Assembly: GCF_900103365.1 (NCBI RefSeq)
Contig: NZ_LT629703.1
Location: 3,782,001 to 3,846,000, forward strand
Source of the DNA: Afipia sp. GAS231
GTDB lineage: Bacteria; Pseudomonadota; Alphaproteobacteria; Rhizobiales; Xanthobacteraceae
Reading direction: 5' to 3'
DNA length: 64,000 nucleotides
In this document: piece after piece, positions 17,387-26,875 of the stretch
Layout of the letters: each line of letters begins with the position of its first letter
How positions within the stretch are numbered: the stretch's first letter is position 1
Notes under the pieces: model-generated
Told to the model about the DNA's origin: nothing
The model's input: the letters and a program-made list of their open reading frames with translations, nothing else
Database searches by the model: none
Translations under genes and position numbers: made by a program

Positions 17387-17599
17387 ATGACCAAAATCCT
17401 GTTCGTCATTCCGTTGGTTCTGATCGCTTCCGCGGCTCACGCGCAGCAGCAGGGTCATGACGCCTGCGCCCGCGACGTCTCGCGGTTTTGCCGGGCACAG
17501 ATGCAGGACGGTGACCAGATCGTGCTGGCGTGCCTGAAGCAGAACCGCGCGCGCATCAGCAAGGCGTGCCAGGCGATGCTGGCGAGCCACGGGCAGTAG
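17387..17599 (+). CDS. Secreted four-cysteine protein, paralogue of the gene at 16892
   Basis: The 70-residue protein has a signal peptide ending at about Ala19 (ASAAHAQ) and cysteines at 27, 35, 49 and 61, spaced x7, x13 and x11, nearly the spacing of its upstream neighbour. Segments ARDVSRFC, VLACL and ISKAC align with FRLC, ITSCM and LSSGC there. The mature protein is only about 50 residues, essentially one Cys-rich repeat unit. Function is unknown. The two genes are 213 bases apart with a repeat element between them. Confidence 0.78.
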   Translation: MTKILFVIPLVLIASAAHAQQQGHDACARDVSRFCRAQMQDGDQIVLACLKQNRARISKACQAMLASHGQ

Positions 17600-17608
17600 T
17601 CGCTCCGC

Positions 17609-17725
17609 CTCTCCCGCTTGCGGGGGAGGCCGACGCGCGTAGCGCGGCGGGTGGGGGCTCTCTCCACGCAGGCAGTCCCGACGCTGAGGCACCCCCACCC
17701 CAGCCCTCCCCCGCAAGCGGGAGAG
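17609..17725. repeat. Long intergenic hairpin, family F
   Basis: Positions 17609-17628 and 17706-17725 form a perfect 20-base inverted repeat; inside it GGGTGGGGG and CCCCCACCC pair again. The stem lies between the convergent Cys-rich and MFS genes and could block transcription from both sides, although no T-run follows. Confidence 0.85.
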
Positions 17726-17856
17726 GGAGCGCACGGCGCCCCGGAATGACAGTGGTGCCCGCCCCATTCTACTTTGCATGGGGTTGTTTTCGCGATTTTG
17801 TGTCGGGACCCCCACAGTAGCGCCCGCAGATGCGCAATGGCGCATCGGGGGATGAC

Positions 17857-19548
17857 CTACGTACTGCTGCCCGCCGCCGTCGCGACCACCGGCAACAGCT
17901 CGTTGGCCGCGCGGTCGGGCGTGTCTTCCTTCCAGCGCACCGAGCCGAACGGCCGCTCCAGCATGCGGCGCACACGTATCGGTTCCGGCCCGACGTGAAA
18001 ATCGATCGCGCGCTGATGCAGCGCGCGTTCGGACTGGGTGGCGCGGTTGCGCTGGCGCAGATAATCCAGCCAGGTCGGGCAGTGATAGCGCTCGGTCCAT
18101 AGTTCGGGATCGGCGATGTCGCGCGCGATCGACCAGCCATAGGCGCCGTTGCGCTGGCGGCTGAGCTGCACTTCCTGCATCACGTTGTGGAACAGCCGCG
18201 CGTTCTCCTGCGAGACGCGATACTCGATCTCGACCACTAATGGCCCGCTGCGTCCGGTCAGCGACAACCGCACCTCGGGATCGGCGAGCACTTCGGTGGC
18301 GGCTTCGTTGCGGGCGCCGATCGGCGGCATCCGCAGCCAGATGCCGAGCAGCGGCGACAGCAGCATCAGGCCGGCGGAAACCAACAGCGCGGTTTCCACG
18401 CCGGCGGCGTCGGTCAGGTGTCCCCAGCCCCAGCTTCCCATCGCGATGCCGCCGGCGATCGAGGCCTGGAACGCCGCCAGCGATCGGCCGGCGACCCAGC
18501 GCGGCGCCGAGAGCTGCACGCCGATATTGAACAGGGCTACCGCCAGCATCCAGACGCCGCCGGCCAGCACCAGAGCCGCCGCGGTCAGCACCGGCTCGTT
18601 GCTAAGGGCTACGGACGCGATCGCGCCCGCCATCGATATCGCGCAGGCGCGGATCGCGGCCTCGCCGCTCATGCGCCGGCGTACCGCGGCGATATTCAGC
18701 GCGCCGATCACCGCGCCCATTCCGAACGCCCCCAGCATGATGCCGTAGGTCTGCGCGCCGCCATGCAGCAGATCGCGCGCGACCAGCGGCATCAGCGCCG
18801 AAACCGAGCCGCCGATCAGGCCGGTGACCAGCGTTCGGATCAGCACGATGCGGATCGACGGCGAGTTGGCGATGTAGCGCACCCCCGAGACGATGGCGCG
18901 ATTGAGCCGCTCGCGCGGCAGCCGCGACGGCTCGCTGGCGCGATTCCACAGAAACAGCACGATCATCAGCGGCAGATACAGCGCAGCGTTCACCGCAAAC
19001 GCCGCCACCGCGCCCGCGGTCGCGACCACGATGCCGCCGATCGCGGGGCCAAAGCTGCGCGCGATGTTGTAGCTGATGCCGTTGAGGGCTACCGCCGACG
19101 GCAGCGTTTCCGCCGGCACCTGTTCGCTGACGGAGGCCTGCCAGGCCGGTCCGAACAGCGCCATGCCGCTGCCGACCACGAAGCACAGCGCCAGCAGGAT
19201 ATTCGGGGTGACGAGGTTGAACCACGCCAGCACCGTCAGCGCGGTCGCGCCTGTCAGCGCGATCATGAGCGAGACCAGCGCCACGATGCGGCGGTCGTGC
19301 ATGTCGGCGATGGCGCCGGCCGGCATCGAGATCAGCATGATCGGCAGCATCAGCGCGGTTTGCACCAGGGCTACCTTGTCGGCGGAGGACGTCATTTGCG
19401 TCATCGCCCAGGCGGCGCCGACGCCCTGGATCAGGATGCCGAGGTTGGAAACCAGGCTGGCGAGCCAGATGCGCCGGAACACCGAATGGCGCAGCGGGGC
19501 CGTAATGCTGTCGGGGGCAAAAGACGGGCGCTTCGGCTGGTCGGTCAT
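17857..19548 (-). CDS. MFS exporter (MFS_3/EntS-like) with C-terminal ABM-like domain
   Basis: The 563-residue protein has about 12 membrane segments in its first 410 residues, with the loop motif GAIADMHDRR between helices 2 and 3 typical of the major facilitator superfamily. It resembles the MFS_3 group of multidrug and siderophore exporters. After the last helix (LLSPLLGIWLRMP) come about 140 soluble residues with IEYRV, MQEVQLSRQRNGAYGW and WLDYLRQRNRAT, which look like an antibiotic-biosynthesis-monooxygenase-type ferredoxin-like fold seen in this group. The upstream in-frame ATG at 19560 is an alternative. Substrate unknown. Confidence 0.88.
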   Translation of the reverse strand: MTDQPKRPSFAPDSITAPLRHSVFRRIWLASLVSNLGILIQGVGAAWAMTQMTSSADKVALVQTALMLPIMLISMPAGAIADMHDRRIVALVSLMIALTGATALTVLAWFNLVTPNILLALCFVVGSGMALFGPAWQASVSEQVPAETLPSAVALNGISYNIARSFGPAIGGIVVATAGAVAAFAVNAALYLPLMIVLFLWNRASEPSRLPRERLNRAIVSGVRYIANSPSIRIVLIRTLVTGLIGGSVSALMPLVARDLLHGGAQTYGIMLGAFGMGAVIGALNIAAVRRRMSGEAAIRACAISMAGAIASVALSNEPVLTAAALVLAGGVWMLAVALFNIGVQLSAPRWVAGRSLAAFQASIAGGIAMGSWGWGHLTDAAGVETALLVSAGLMLLSPLLGIWLRMPPIGARNEAATEVLADPEVRLSLTGRSGPLVVEIEYRVSQENARLFHNVMQEVQLSRQRNGAYGWSIARDIADPELWTERYHCPTWLDYLRQRNRATQSERALHQRAIDFHVGPEPIRVRRMLERPFGSVRWKEDTPDRAANELLPVVATAAGSST

Positions 19549-19697
19549 GTCCCGTTCCATTGGCCGGCTGTCACCGGCTTGATTCCATTGGAATTTAAAG
19601 TGATGCCTGCGAAAACCCTGCCCTGTCCAGTGGTTCCGCCGCTATCGATGGTGCTACAGCACAGCTAAAGTATTGAAAAGTAACGGGAGGTTCCAAA

Positions 19698-21071
19698 ATG
19701 AGCGTGTCGCGGCGGTTGATTCTCAGGAGCGCCGGGGCGTTGCCCTTGCTGGCCGGTCCATTCGGCTTTTCAGCCTTTGCCCAGACCGCTCCGGCAGCAC
19801 CTGCGCCGGCGGAAATGCCGCCGGTGCTGTTCGTGCACGGCAACGGCGACCATGCGGCGCTCTGGATCACCACGATGTGGCGGATGGAATCGAACGGCGT
19901 GCCGCGCGACCGGATGTTCGCGATCAATTTCACCGATCCGCTGGCGCGCACCGACGACAAAGTGGAGCAGGCCGATCGCTCCTCGACCGAGGACCAGCGC
20001 CGCGAACTCGGCGAAGCGATCAAGGAACTGAAGCGCCGCACCGGTGCGGCGCGGATCGCGCTGGTCGGCAATTCGCGCGGCGGCAATCCGATCCGTTCCT
20101 ATATCAAGAACGGCGGCGGCGCCGATGTCAGTCATGCGGTGCTGTGCGGCGTTCCCAACCATGGCGTCTATGTCTCGGATCAAGGCCTCGGTGCCGAGTT
20201 CAACGGTGGCGGCCCGTTCCTGCGCGACCTGAACGAGGGCGATACCGAAGTGACACCGGGCACCGCGTTCCTGACGCTGCGCAGCGACGGCATGGACAAA
20301 TATGCGCAAGCCGACGGCCGCTTTGTCGGCAAGCCGGGCACGCCGACCGGCGTGACGGCGGACGGCCCGGCGCTGAAGGGCGCGACCAATCTCGTGCTCG
20401 GCGCGATCGATCATCGCGAGACCGCGTATCATCCGCGCGCGTTTCGCGAGATCTACAAATTCATCGCCGGCCGCGAACCGTCGCGGATCGAGATTGTGCC
20501 GGAAGCGGCCGTCACACTGAGCGGACTTGTGACCGGCACGCCCGGCGGTATTCAAACCAATCGTCCGGTGTCCGGTGCATCGGTGGAAGTCTATCGCGTG
20601 TCCGCCGATACCGGCGAGCGCATCGGCGGCCCCGTTCATTCGTCGCAAACCGGCGCGGATGGCCGTTGGGGGCCGGCCAAGGTCGAGCCGAGCTGGTACC
20701 TGGAAATCGTGCTGACATCGGCCGGCTCGACGACGACGCATTTCTACCGCTCGCCGTTTCCGCGCTCTTCCGACATCGTGCACCTGCGCGCGGCGCGCCC
20801 GCTTGGAGCGGCCGATGCCGGCGCTGGCGCCGTGGTGTTGATGTCGCGGCCGCGCGGCTATTTCGGCCTGCCGCGCGACATCGTGTTGATCGACGGCAAG
20901 GAGCCAACGGATGTGAAGCCGGACGTGCCGACCGATTCCGTCACGACGTTGCGGCTTCCGGCGGCGGAGGCCGGCCGCCCCGTGGTGGCGGTGTTCAATC
21001 AGGAGCGGATCGTGGCCCGGGCCTGGCCGGCGTCCGAAAACCGGATCACGGTCGCGGAACTGACCTACTAG
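19698..21071 (+). CDS. Tat-exported alpha/beta hydrolase, lipase-like
   Basis: The 457-residue protein begins with a twin-arginine type signal (SRRLILRSAGALPLLAG) and has an alpha/beta hydrolase core with FVHGNGD (45-51) and the nucleophile elbow GNSRGG, Ser126 being the presumed nucleophile. After about residue 270 comes a beta-rich part (TLSGLVTGTPGG onward) that resembles a carboxypeptidase-regulatory or Ig-like accessory domain. It is probably a periplasmic esterase or lipase. It ends 87 bases before the P450 gene on the same strand. Substrate is not evident. Confidence 0.83.
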   Translation: MSVSRRLILRSAGALPLLAGPFGFSAFAQTAPAAPAPAEMPPVLFVHGNGDHAALWITTMWRMESNGVPRDRMFAINFTDPLARTDDKVEQADRSSTEDQRRELGEAIKELKRRTGAARIALVGNSRGGNPIRSYIKNGGGADVSHAVLCGVPNHGVYVSDQGLGAEFNGGGPFLRDLNEGDTEVTPGTAFLTLRSDGMDKYAQADGRFVGKPGTPTGVTADGPALKGATNLVLGAIDHRETAYHPRAFREIYKFIAGREPSRIEIVPEAAVTLSGLVTGTPGGIQTNRPVSGASVEVYRVSADTGERIGGPVHSSQTGADGRWGPAKVEPSWYLEIVLTSAGSTTTHFYRSPFPRSSDIVHLRAARPLGAADAGAGAVVLMSRPRGYFGLPRDIVLIDGKEPTDVKPDVPTDSVTTLRLPAAEAGRPVVAVFNQERIVARAWPASENRITVAELTY

Positions 21072-21158
21072 ATTAGAACGTTTTCCGGACGCGCGGGGCC
21101 TTTGCCGCGCCCGGATCGGATACATAGATAAGCCGTGGCGCTGTAGCCGCGCCGGGAA

Positions 21159-22559
21159 ATGGCGGACCGGAATATGAGCATAGCCGAATCCTACGATATG
21201 CCCGCCGGGCGCGAGCTGCTGATCCCGCCGAGCCCGCCGCGGGCGCCAGAAACCATGACGGCGCTGGGGCGCATGATGGCGATGCGCGAAAGCATTCTCA
21301 GCACCTGGGGCCAGCGCGCGTACGAAGAGGACATCCTTCAAGGCCGCTTTTTCGGGCGCAGCAGCTTCATCCTGAATGCGCCGGATCCGATCCGGCATGT
21401 GCTGGTCGACAATTACGAGAACTACACCCGCACGCCGGCCGGCTTCCGGGTGTTGCGTCCCATCCTCGGCGAGGGGTTGCTCATTGCCGAGGGGCGGGCC
21501 TGGAAATATCAGCGCCGGACGCTGGCGCCCGCCTTCACGCCGCGCGCGGTGGCGACACTCATTCCGCACATGCTGGCGGCGACCGACGAGACCATCGTCA
21601 AGCTCAAGGCGGCGAGCCACGCACCGGTGGATTTGCGCGAGGCGATGCAGCGCATGACGCTCGAGATCGCCGGCCGCACCATGTTCTCGTTCGGCATGGA
21701 CCGTCACGGCGCGGCGCTGCGCGATTTCGTGATGGAGTATGGCGATCGGCTGGCGCGGCCGCATTTCCTGGATTTGCTGCTGCCGCTGAACTGGCCGAGC
21801 CCGCAGGATTTCGCGCGCGCCCGCTTCCGCAAGCGCTGGACCGCCTTCGTCGGCATGCTGATGGCCGAACGCCGCGCCGCCGGCAAGAACGAGGGTGCTC
21901 CGCCGAACGATCTGTTCGACCTGATGGGCGCGGCACGCGATCCCGAGACCGGCGAGGCCTTCACCGACGAGCAGCTCGGCGATCAGGTCGCGACCATGAT
22001 TCTCGCCGGCCACGAGACCACGGCCACGACGCTGTTCTGGTCGCTGTATTTGCTGGCGCTCGATCCGGCCACCCAGGAACAGGTTGCGGCCGAGGTGAAG
22101 GGCGCGACCGTCAACGGCGCGCTCGATCTCGATCGGTTGAAATTCACCCGTGCGGTGGTCGACGAGACCATGCGGCTTTATCCGCCGGCCTTCCTGATCG
22201 CGCGGGCGGCGGCGGGGCCGGATACGATCGCCGGCAGGCCGGTCCGGAAAAACGACGTCATTCTGATCGCGCCCTGGCTGTTGCACCGGCACGAAAAGCT
22301 CTGGCGCGACCCTAATGCATTTATCCCGTCCCGCTTCATGACCGGCACATCGCCCGATCGCTTCGCCTATCTGCCGTTCGGTGTCGGTGCGCGCGTCTGC
22401 ATCGGGGCGCATTTCGCTTTGGTGGAAGCCACGCTGGCGCTGGCCAAGATGATCGGGGCGTTTCGAGTCAGTCTGCTCGACAAGGAACCGGTGGTACCGC
22501 TCGGCGTGGTGACGACCCAGCCTGACCGCTCGCCGATGTTTGTCATTGCGCCGCGGTAG
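21159..22559 (+). CDS. Cytochrome P450
   Basis: The 466-residue soluble haem monooxygenase has the oxygen-activating I-helix motif AGHETTATTLFW, the K-helix DETMRL, and the haem-ligand loop PFGVGARVCIGAHFAL with Cys414 as axial ligand. No membrane anchor is present, as usual for bacterial P450s. An ATG six codons downstream is a second possible start. No ferredoxin or reductase gene is adjacent, so electrons would come from partners encoded elsewhere. Substrate cannot be read from sequence; the fatty-acid or xenobiotic-oxidising bacterial families with AGHETT are the closest in style. Confidence 0.94.
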   Translation: MADRNMSIAESYDMPAGRELLIPPSPPRAPETMTALGRMMAMRESILSTWGQRAYEEDILQGRFFGRSSFILNAPDPIRHVLVDNYENYTRTPAGFRVLRPILGEGLLIAEGRAWKYQRRTLAPAFTPRAVATLIPHMLAATDETIVKLKAASHAPVDLREAMQRMTLEIAGRTMFSFGMDRHGAALRDFVMEYGDRLARPHFLDLLLPLNWPSPQDFARARFRKRWTAFVGMLMAERRAAGKNEGAPPNDLFDLMGAARDPETGEAFTDEQLGDQVATMILAGHETTATTLFWSLYLLALDPATQEQVAAEVKGATVNGALDLDRLKFTRAVVDETMRLYPPAFLIARAAAGPDTIAGRPVRKNDVILIAPWLLHRHEKLWRDPNAFIPSRFMTGTSPDRFAYLPFGVGARVCIGAHFALVEATLALAKMIGAFRVSLLDKEPVVPLGVVTTQPDRSPMFVIAPR

Positions 22560-22652
22560 CCAAGGCGTCGTTGAAAGGTTTCGTAGAAGCGCGTCAAAAC
22601 AAGTTTCGGGCATTGCTGGCATGCTCCGGCGATCCCATTTAGGTTGCCTGAC

Positions 22653-24062
22653 ATGAGCGATATCCAGGCCCAGTTCTCTGTGCTGAAGCAGACCGCCGAT
22701 CCGGCGGTGGCCGATGCCATCGCGCGCCTGATCGAGGACGGCGAAGACCATGAGCTCAACCGCGTCAATGTGCTGGATTTCGCGCGGCGAACAGGGCTCG
22801 ACGAGGAGCTGATAATCTCGGGCTTCCTCCATGCCTCGCGGCTTGGTCTGTTCGAATTGACCTGGAATGTACTGTGCCCCGGCTGTGGCGGGGTGCTCGA
22901 TGCGCATTCGACGCTGAAGTCGCTACGGCATGACGATTACAACTGCGCGCTGTGCGCGGCGGGCTACGAAGCCTCGGTCGATGAGCAGGTCGAGGTTGCC
23001 TTCACCGTCAGCCCGCGGGTCCGGCGGATCGCCGCGCATGATCCCAATACGTTGCCGATCTGGGAATACTTCAAACAGATATTCTGGAGTTCCGGCATCG
23101 ATCTCAACAAGGAGTCGTTTGCGGAGCTGACCGACGAGGTGACGCTGGACGCGCTGGAGCTGCCGGCCGGCGAAAAAGCCGTGCTGTCGCTGCAGTTGCC
23201 GGCGCAGTTCATCATCGTGTTCGAACCGGTGACCCATGCCGCGCAATTCATCGACGTTCAGGGTGAGCCGACCAAGGAGCGGCAGCAACTATCGCTGATG
23301 TACAACAACGTCCATGCCCCGACCGGAACCACCACCATGCGTCCCGGTCCGTTACGGCTGTCGCTCGACAACCAGACCGGTGTGCGGGTGCTGCCGTCGG
23401 TGTTCATCGCCGCCGACGGGCTCCATCACCTGCTAGGCAAGCGCAAGCCGTTCCTGACCGCCAAGCGGATGCTGACCAACCAGACCTTCCGAGACGTTTA
23501 CAAGGCCGACAATCTCAATATCGATCAGCGGCTGAAGATCACGTCGCTGACATTCCTGTTCACCGATCTGAAGGGATCGACGGCGCTGTACGAGCGGGTC
23601 GGCGACCTCGCCGCCTTCGATCTGGTGCGCGCGCATTTCCACGCGTTGCTGGAAATCATCTCGTCCGAAAAAGGCGCGGTGGTCAAAACCATCGGTGACG
23701 CGGTGATGGCGACCTTCATCCGGCCCGAACACGCGCTGGCCGCCGCACTGCGCATGCGGTCCGCCATGGCCGTGCTCAACACCCAGCGCGGCACCGAGGA
23801 TCTGGTGGTGAAGATCGGAATTCACGAAGGGCCGTGTCTTGCCGTGATGCTCAACGAGCGTCAGGATTATTTCGGCCAGACCGTCAATATCGCAGCGAGG
23901 GTGCAGAGCCTGTCGACGTCACAGGAAATTCACATCACCGGCCCGGTGATCGACTCGCCCGCGGTTGCCACGATCCTGGAGCGGGAGGCGATCAAACCGA
24001 TCCAGAAACAAGCGGCGTTGCGCGGCATCGCCGACAAGATGGTGGTGTACGAAATACGGTGA
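22653..24062 (+). CDS. Class III adenylate/guanylate cyclase with zinc-ribbon N-terminus
   Basis: The 469-residue protein has no membrane segment. Its N-terminal 290 residues include a four-cysteine zinc-ribbon-like knuckle (CPGC at 75-78, CALC at 98-101) and a DUF5939-like region. The C-terminal cyclase domain carries the metal aspartates in FTDLKGST (Asp305) and TIGDAVMATF (Asp349) and the transition-state pair N412/R416 in VNIAARVQ, so it should be active and make cAMP or cGMP. A TTG three codons upstream is an alternative start. Expressed alone downstream of the P450 gene on the same strand. Confidence 0.9.
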   Translation: MSDIQAQFSVLKQTADPAVADAIARLIEDGEDHELNRVNVLDFARRTGLDEELIISGFLHASRLGLFELTWNVLCPGCGGVLDAHSTLKSLRHDDYNCALCAAGYEASVDEQVEVAFTVSPRVRRIAAHDPNTLPIWEYFKQIFWSSGIDLNKESFAELTDEVTLDALELPAGEKAVLSLQLPAQFIIVFEPVTHAAQFIDVQGEPTKERQQLSLMYNNVHAPTGTTTMRPGPLRLSLDNQTGVRVLPSVFIAADGLHHLLGKRKPFLTAKRMLTNQTFRDVYKADNLNIDQRLKITSLTFLFTDLKGSTALYERVGDLAAFDLVRAHFHALLEIISSEKGAVVKTIGDAVMATFIRPEHALAAALRMRSAMAVLNTQRGTEDLVVKIGIHEGPCLAVMLNERQDYFGQTVNIAARVQSLSTSQEIHITGPVIDSPAVATILEREAIKPIQKQAALRGIADKMVVYEIR

Positions 24063-24070
24063 GGTGGGCG

Positions 24071-24173
24071 GTCATTCCGGGATGGTGCGTTAGCACCAGA
24101 CCTCAGATGCGCAATTGCGCATCGGGGAATCTCGAGATTCCGGGTTCGATGCTTCGCATCGCCCCGGAATGAC
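24071..24173. repeat. Structured intergenic repeat, family A, copy 1
   Basis: Terminal arms GTCATTCCGG and CCGGAATGAC enclose three nested hairpins: GGTGC-GTTA-GCACC, the perfect palindrome GATGCGCAATTGCGCATC, and AATCTCGAGATT. It is nearly identical to 29625-29726. Confidence 0.9.
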
Positions 24174-24286
24174 GATGTAACGAGATTGCCTAAACGTAAT
24201 GCTCGCCGCGGAACCCGCGCCAATTGCGCCGGGTTGATTTCCACGCCATATAATCCGTATCAAAACCTCATTCGATAGAGATCCCG

Positions 24287-24790
24287 ATGCTCGACGGACT
24301 TCGCCAATTCATTGCCGACATTGTCTCCCCCAGTGCGGATGAAGAGCGGGCGTTCGACGATACCGGCTATCGGCTGGCGGCGACGGCGCTGCTGGTCCAC
24401 GTCGTCTCGCTCGATGGCGAACCGACCGAGGTCGAGAAGCGCAAATTGCACGGTTTGATCGAGAGTAGCTTCAAGCTTGACCCCGGCACCGCCGACCGGC
24501 TGATCGCCTCCGCGATCAAGGTCGAGGGCGAGGCTGTCGATCTCTATCATTTCACCAGCGTCATCATGCGCTCGGTCAACGAGGAGGGCCGGCTGCGCAT
24601 CATCGAGATGATGTGGGAGCTGGTCTATGCCGACGGTCAGGTCAGCGAGTTCGAGGACAATGTGGTCTGGCGTGCCGCGGATCTGCTCGGCGTTTCCTCG
24701 CGCGACCGGATCGATCTCAAGCACCGTGTGGCGGAGCGGCAATCGGTCCCGCCCAAGGACGCTTCGACGTCTGCGGACGCCGCGATGTGA
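24287..24790 (+). CDS. TerB-family protein (COG4103)
   Basis: The 167-residue, fully soluble helical protein has the TerB-like repeats of acidic segments: VVSLDGEPTEVEKRKL at about 38-53 and VYADGQVSEFEDNVVW at about 112-127, with the D-G-x metal-binding style of the family. TerB domains were named from tellurite resistance but occur widely alone and their general role is unclear. No other ter genes are present, so a tellurite function is unlikely. A family A repeat lies just upstream. Confidence 0.88.
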   Translation: MLDGLRQFIADIVSPSADEERAFDDTGYRLAATALLVHVVSLDGEPTEVEKRKLHGLIESSFKLDPGTADRLIASAIKVEGEAVDLYHFTSVIMRSVNEEGRLRIIEMMWELVYADGQVSEFEDNVVWRAADLLGVSSRDRIDLKHRVAERQSVPPKDASTSADAAM

Positions 24791-25000
24791 GACACCGCGG
24801 AGCGTGTCGTCTATCGAACATAACGAAACTTTAATGTGTGTGGCCGGCGCGCAATAAACCCGGAAATACGGTGTTTTCCCAGCAGGCGTTGTGCGTTTGC
24901 ATACCGACATGCCTGCCGGTGGCTTGCGTCACACCACATGCCTATGCTCTCGTCCTGTCATTCGCGGCGTAACCTGAAATTGAACTAAGAGTTTTCAATC

Positions 25001-25780
25001 GTGACCGAGCGCGTGACGCTGATTACCGGTGCATCGGCGGGCATAGGCACCGAGCTGGCGCGTGTGTTTGCAGCCAAGGGTCATCGTTTGGCGCTGGTGG
25101 CGCGACGGGCGGATCGCCTGACCGCGTTGGCGGACGAAATCACGGCCGCGGGTGGCGTGGCGCCTGTCGTCATTCCCTGCGATCTTACACAGCCCGATTC
25201 CGGCGACAGGATTGCCGAGGCTTTGGCTGCCGCTGGCCTTGAGGTCGAGTACGTCGTCAACAATGCAGGCTTCGGCGTGTTCGGCAGGGCCGTTCAGCGC
25301 GACCGCGCCGACCAGCTGGACATCATCGCGGTCAACATCCGGGCGCTGACCGACCTGTCGCTGCGGTTTTCCGAACAATTGATCCGCAACCGCGGCGGCA
25401 TCCTCAATGTCGGTTCGATCGCCGGCTTTCTGCCCGGCCCGGGAATGGCGGTTTACTACGCCTCCAAGGCTTATGTGCTGTCGTTCACGGAAGCATTGCG
25501 CGCCGAACTGGCGCCGCACGGCGTTCGCGTCACGGTGGTCTGTCCCGGTCCGGTGCCGTCGGAATTCCAGGCGCGCGCCGGCTTCACGCCGGGATTTGAC
25601 TCGGCCGTCCTCAACGTCTCGCCGGCTGATGTCGCGCAGCAGGCCTATAGCGGTCTGATGGCTAACCAGCGGGCAGTGCTGCCCGGTATCGGCATCAAGA
25701 TGGTGCCATTCCTGCTTCGGCTGTTCCCGCGCGGATTTATCCTGGGCGCCGTCGGTCGCCTCCAGCTCCGCCAGCGCTAG
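25001..25780 (+). CDS. Short-chain dehydrogenase/reductase (classical SDR)
   Basis: The 259-residue NAD(P)-dependent oxidoreductase has the cofactor motif TGASAGIG (9-16), NNAG (87-90), and the catalytic Ser139, Tyr152 and Lys156 (YYASK). The arginines in ALVARRADRL after the second strand suggest NADPH. The start is GTG. The style (hydrophobic C-terminus ending LRLFPRGFILGAVGRLQLRQR-like) matches the SDRs related to fatty acyl or steroid dehydrogenases of COG0300. It stands alone on its transcript as far as can be seen. Substrate unknown. Confidence 0.92.
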   Translation: MTERVTLITGASAGIGTELARVFAAKGHRLALVARRADRLTALADEITAAGGVAPVVIPCDLTQPDSGDRIAEALAAAGLEVEYVVNNAGFGVFGRAVQRDRADQLDIIAVNIRALTDLSLRFSEQLIRNRGGILNVGSIAGFLPGPGMAVYYASKAYVLSFTEALRAELAPHGVRVTVVCPGPVPSEFQARAGFTPGFDSAVLNVSPADVAQQAYSGLMANQRAVLPGIGIKMVPFLLRLFPRGFILGAVGRLQLRQR

Positions 25781-25925
25781 AATTCCTGTCGTTTTGGCCT
25801 GAAAGCGTGACGCCAGACACATCTGGCCCGCGATTTGCTTATTATTTCTGCAAGTCCAAGATTTCTGCAAGTTCAGGTGAACTCACCCGAAATTAAGACT
25901 CACTTAGGTATGGTTTCGGTTTGAG

Positions 25926-26744
25926 ATGCCCCAGGCAACGTCGATGTCGTTCGGGTCGAGCAAAAATGGCGCCAATATCCTGCCCTTTCCGGGGCGAAGG
26001 GTGCTGCTTGCGCCCGAGCCGGCACCGTCGCTGCCGGTCCTGATCGTCCTGCACCAGGAAACCTCGACCCCGGGCCGGGTCGGCAATGCGCTCCGCGCGC
26101 TCGGCCATCCACTCGATATCAGGCGCCCGCGGTTCGGCGATGCCTTGCCGGAAACGCTGGATCGGCATGCCGGCGCGGTCATTTTCGGCGGCCCGATGAG
26201 CGCCAACGATTCCGACGAATATGTCCGCCGGGAAATCGACTGGATCGAAGTGCCCCTGCGCGAGCAGCGGCCGTTCCTGGGCATCTGCCTCGGTGCTCAG
26301 ATGCTCGCCAAACAATTGAGGGCGCAGGTCGCGCCGCATCCCGAGGGCCGGGTTGAGTGTGGCTACTATCCGATCCGTCCGACCGAAGCGGGCCATGCGA
26401 TCTGCCCGGACTGGCCGGAGCGCGTCTATCACTGGCACGGCGAGGGATTTCATTTGCCGGGGGGAGCCGAACTGCTCGCCGAAGGCAATGATTTTCCGGT
26501 GCAGGCGTTTCAGCACGGCCATGCGTTCGGCTTGCAGTTCCACCCTGACGTGACCTACGCGATGATGCATCGCTGGACCACACGCGGCTGCGTAAGGATG
26601 GATTCACCCGGCGCACATCCGCGTCACCTGCACTTTGCCGATCGCGCGATGCACGATGTGGCCGAGCGCGCGTGGCTGAAACGCTTCATCGACGGCTGGC
26701 TCGCGCGCATGCCGCGCACGATCATGTCGGAAGCTGCGGAATAG
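25926..26744 (+). CDS. Class I glutamine amidotransferase-like protein
   Basis: The 272-residue protein has a GATase1 domain after a 35-residue N-terminal extension. The nucleophile elbow GICLGAQML gives Cys121 and FGLQFHPDVT gives His206. The usual third residue of the triad (Glu in HPE) is Asp208 here. The oxyanion-type segment FGGPMSAND is present. Such stand-alone proteins resemble GuaA's amidotransferase half but act on other, mostly unknown, substrates. No synthetase partner lies next to it. It is cytosolic. Confidence 0.88.
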   Translation: MPQATSMSFGSSKNGANILPFPGRRVLLAPEPAPSLPVLIVLHQETSTPGRVGNALRALGHPLDIRRPRFGDALPETLDRHAGAVIFGGPMSANDSDEYVRREIDWIEVPLREQRPFLGICLGAQMLAKQLRAQVAPHPEGRVECGYYPIRPTEAGHAICPDWPERVYHWHGEGFHLPGGAELLAEGNDFPVQAFQHGHAFGLQFHPDVTYAMMHRWTTRGCVRMDSPGAHPRHLHFADRAMHDVAERAWLKRFIDGWLARMPRTIMSEAAE

Positions 26745-26875
26745 CCGCCACGCGGAATTTGCGTCGCGGGTCCGAGCGTCTTTCAAAATTTCTGGATGTG
26801 CTAATGTCGCCTGCATAAGCAGACGCACGTCAACGCGTGGCGCCGCCAAAGAGAAAAAACGACAGGGAGATCGCC

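Noticed and set aside
19770..22907. A 1045-codon open frame on the minus strand
   Set aside because: It is antisense to the Tat hydrolase, P450 and cyclase genes, whose motifs are intact. Its composition (Arg/Gln/His-rich, no motif) is typical of a GC-rich shadow frame.
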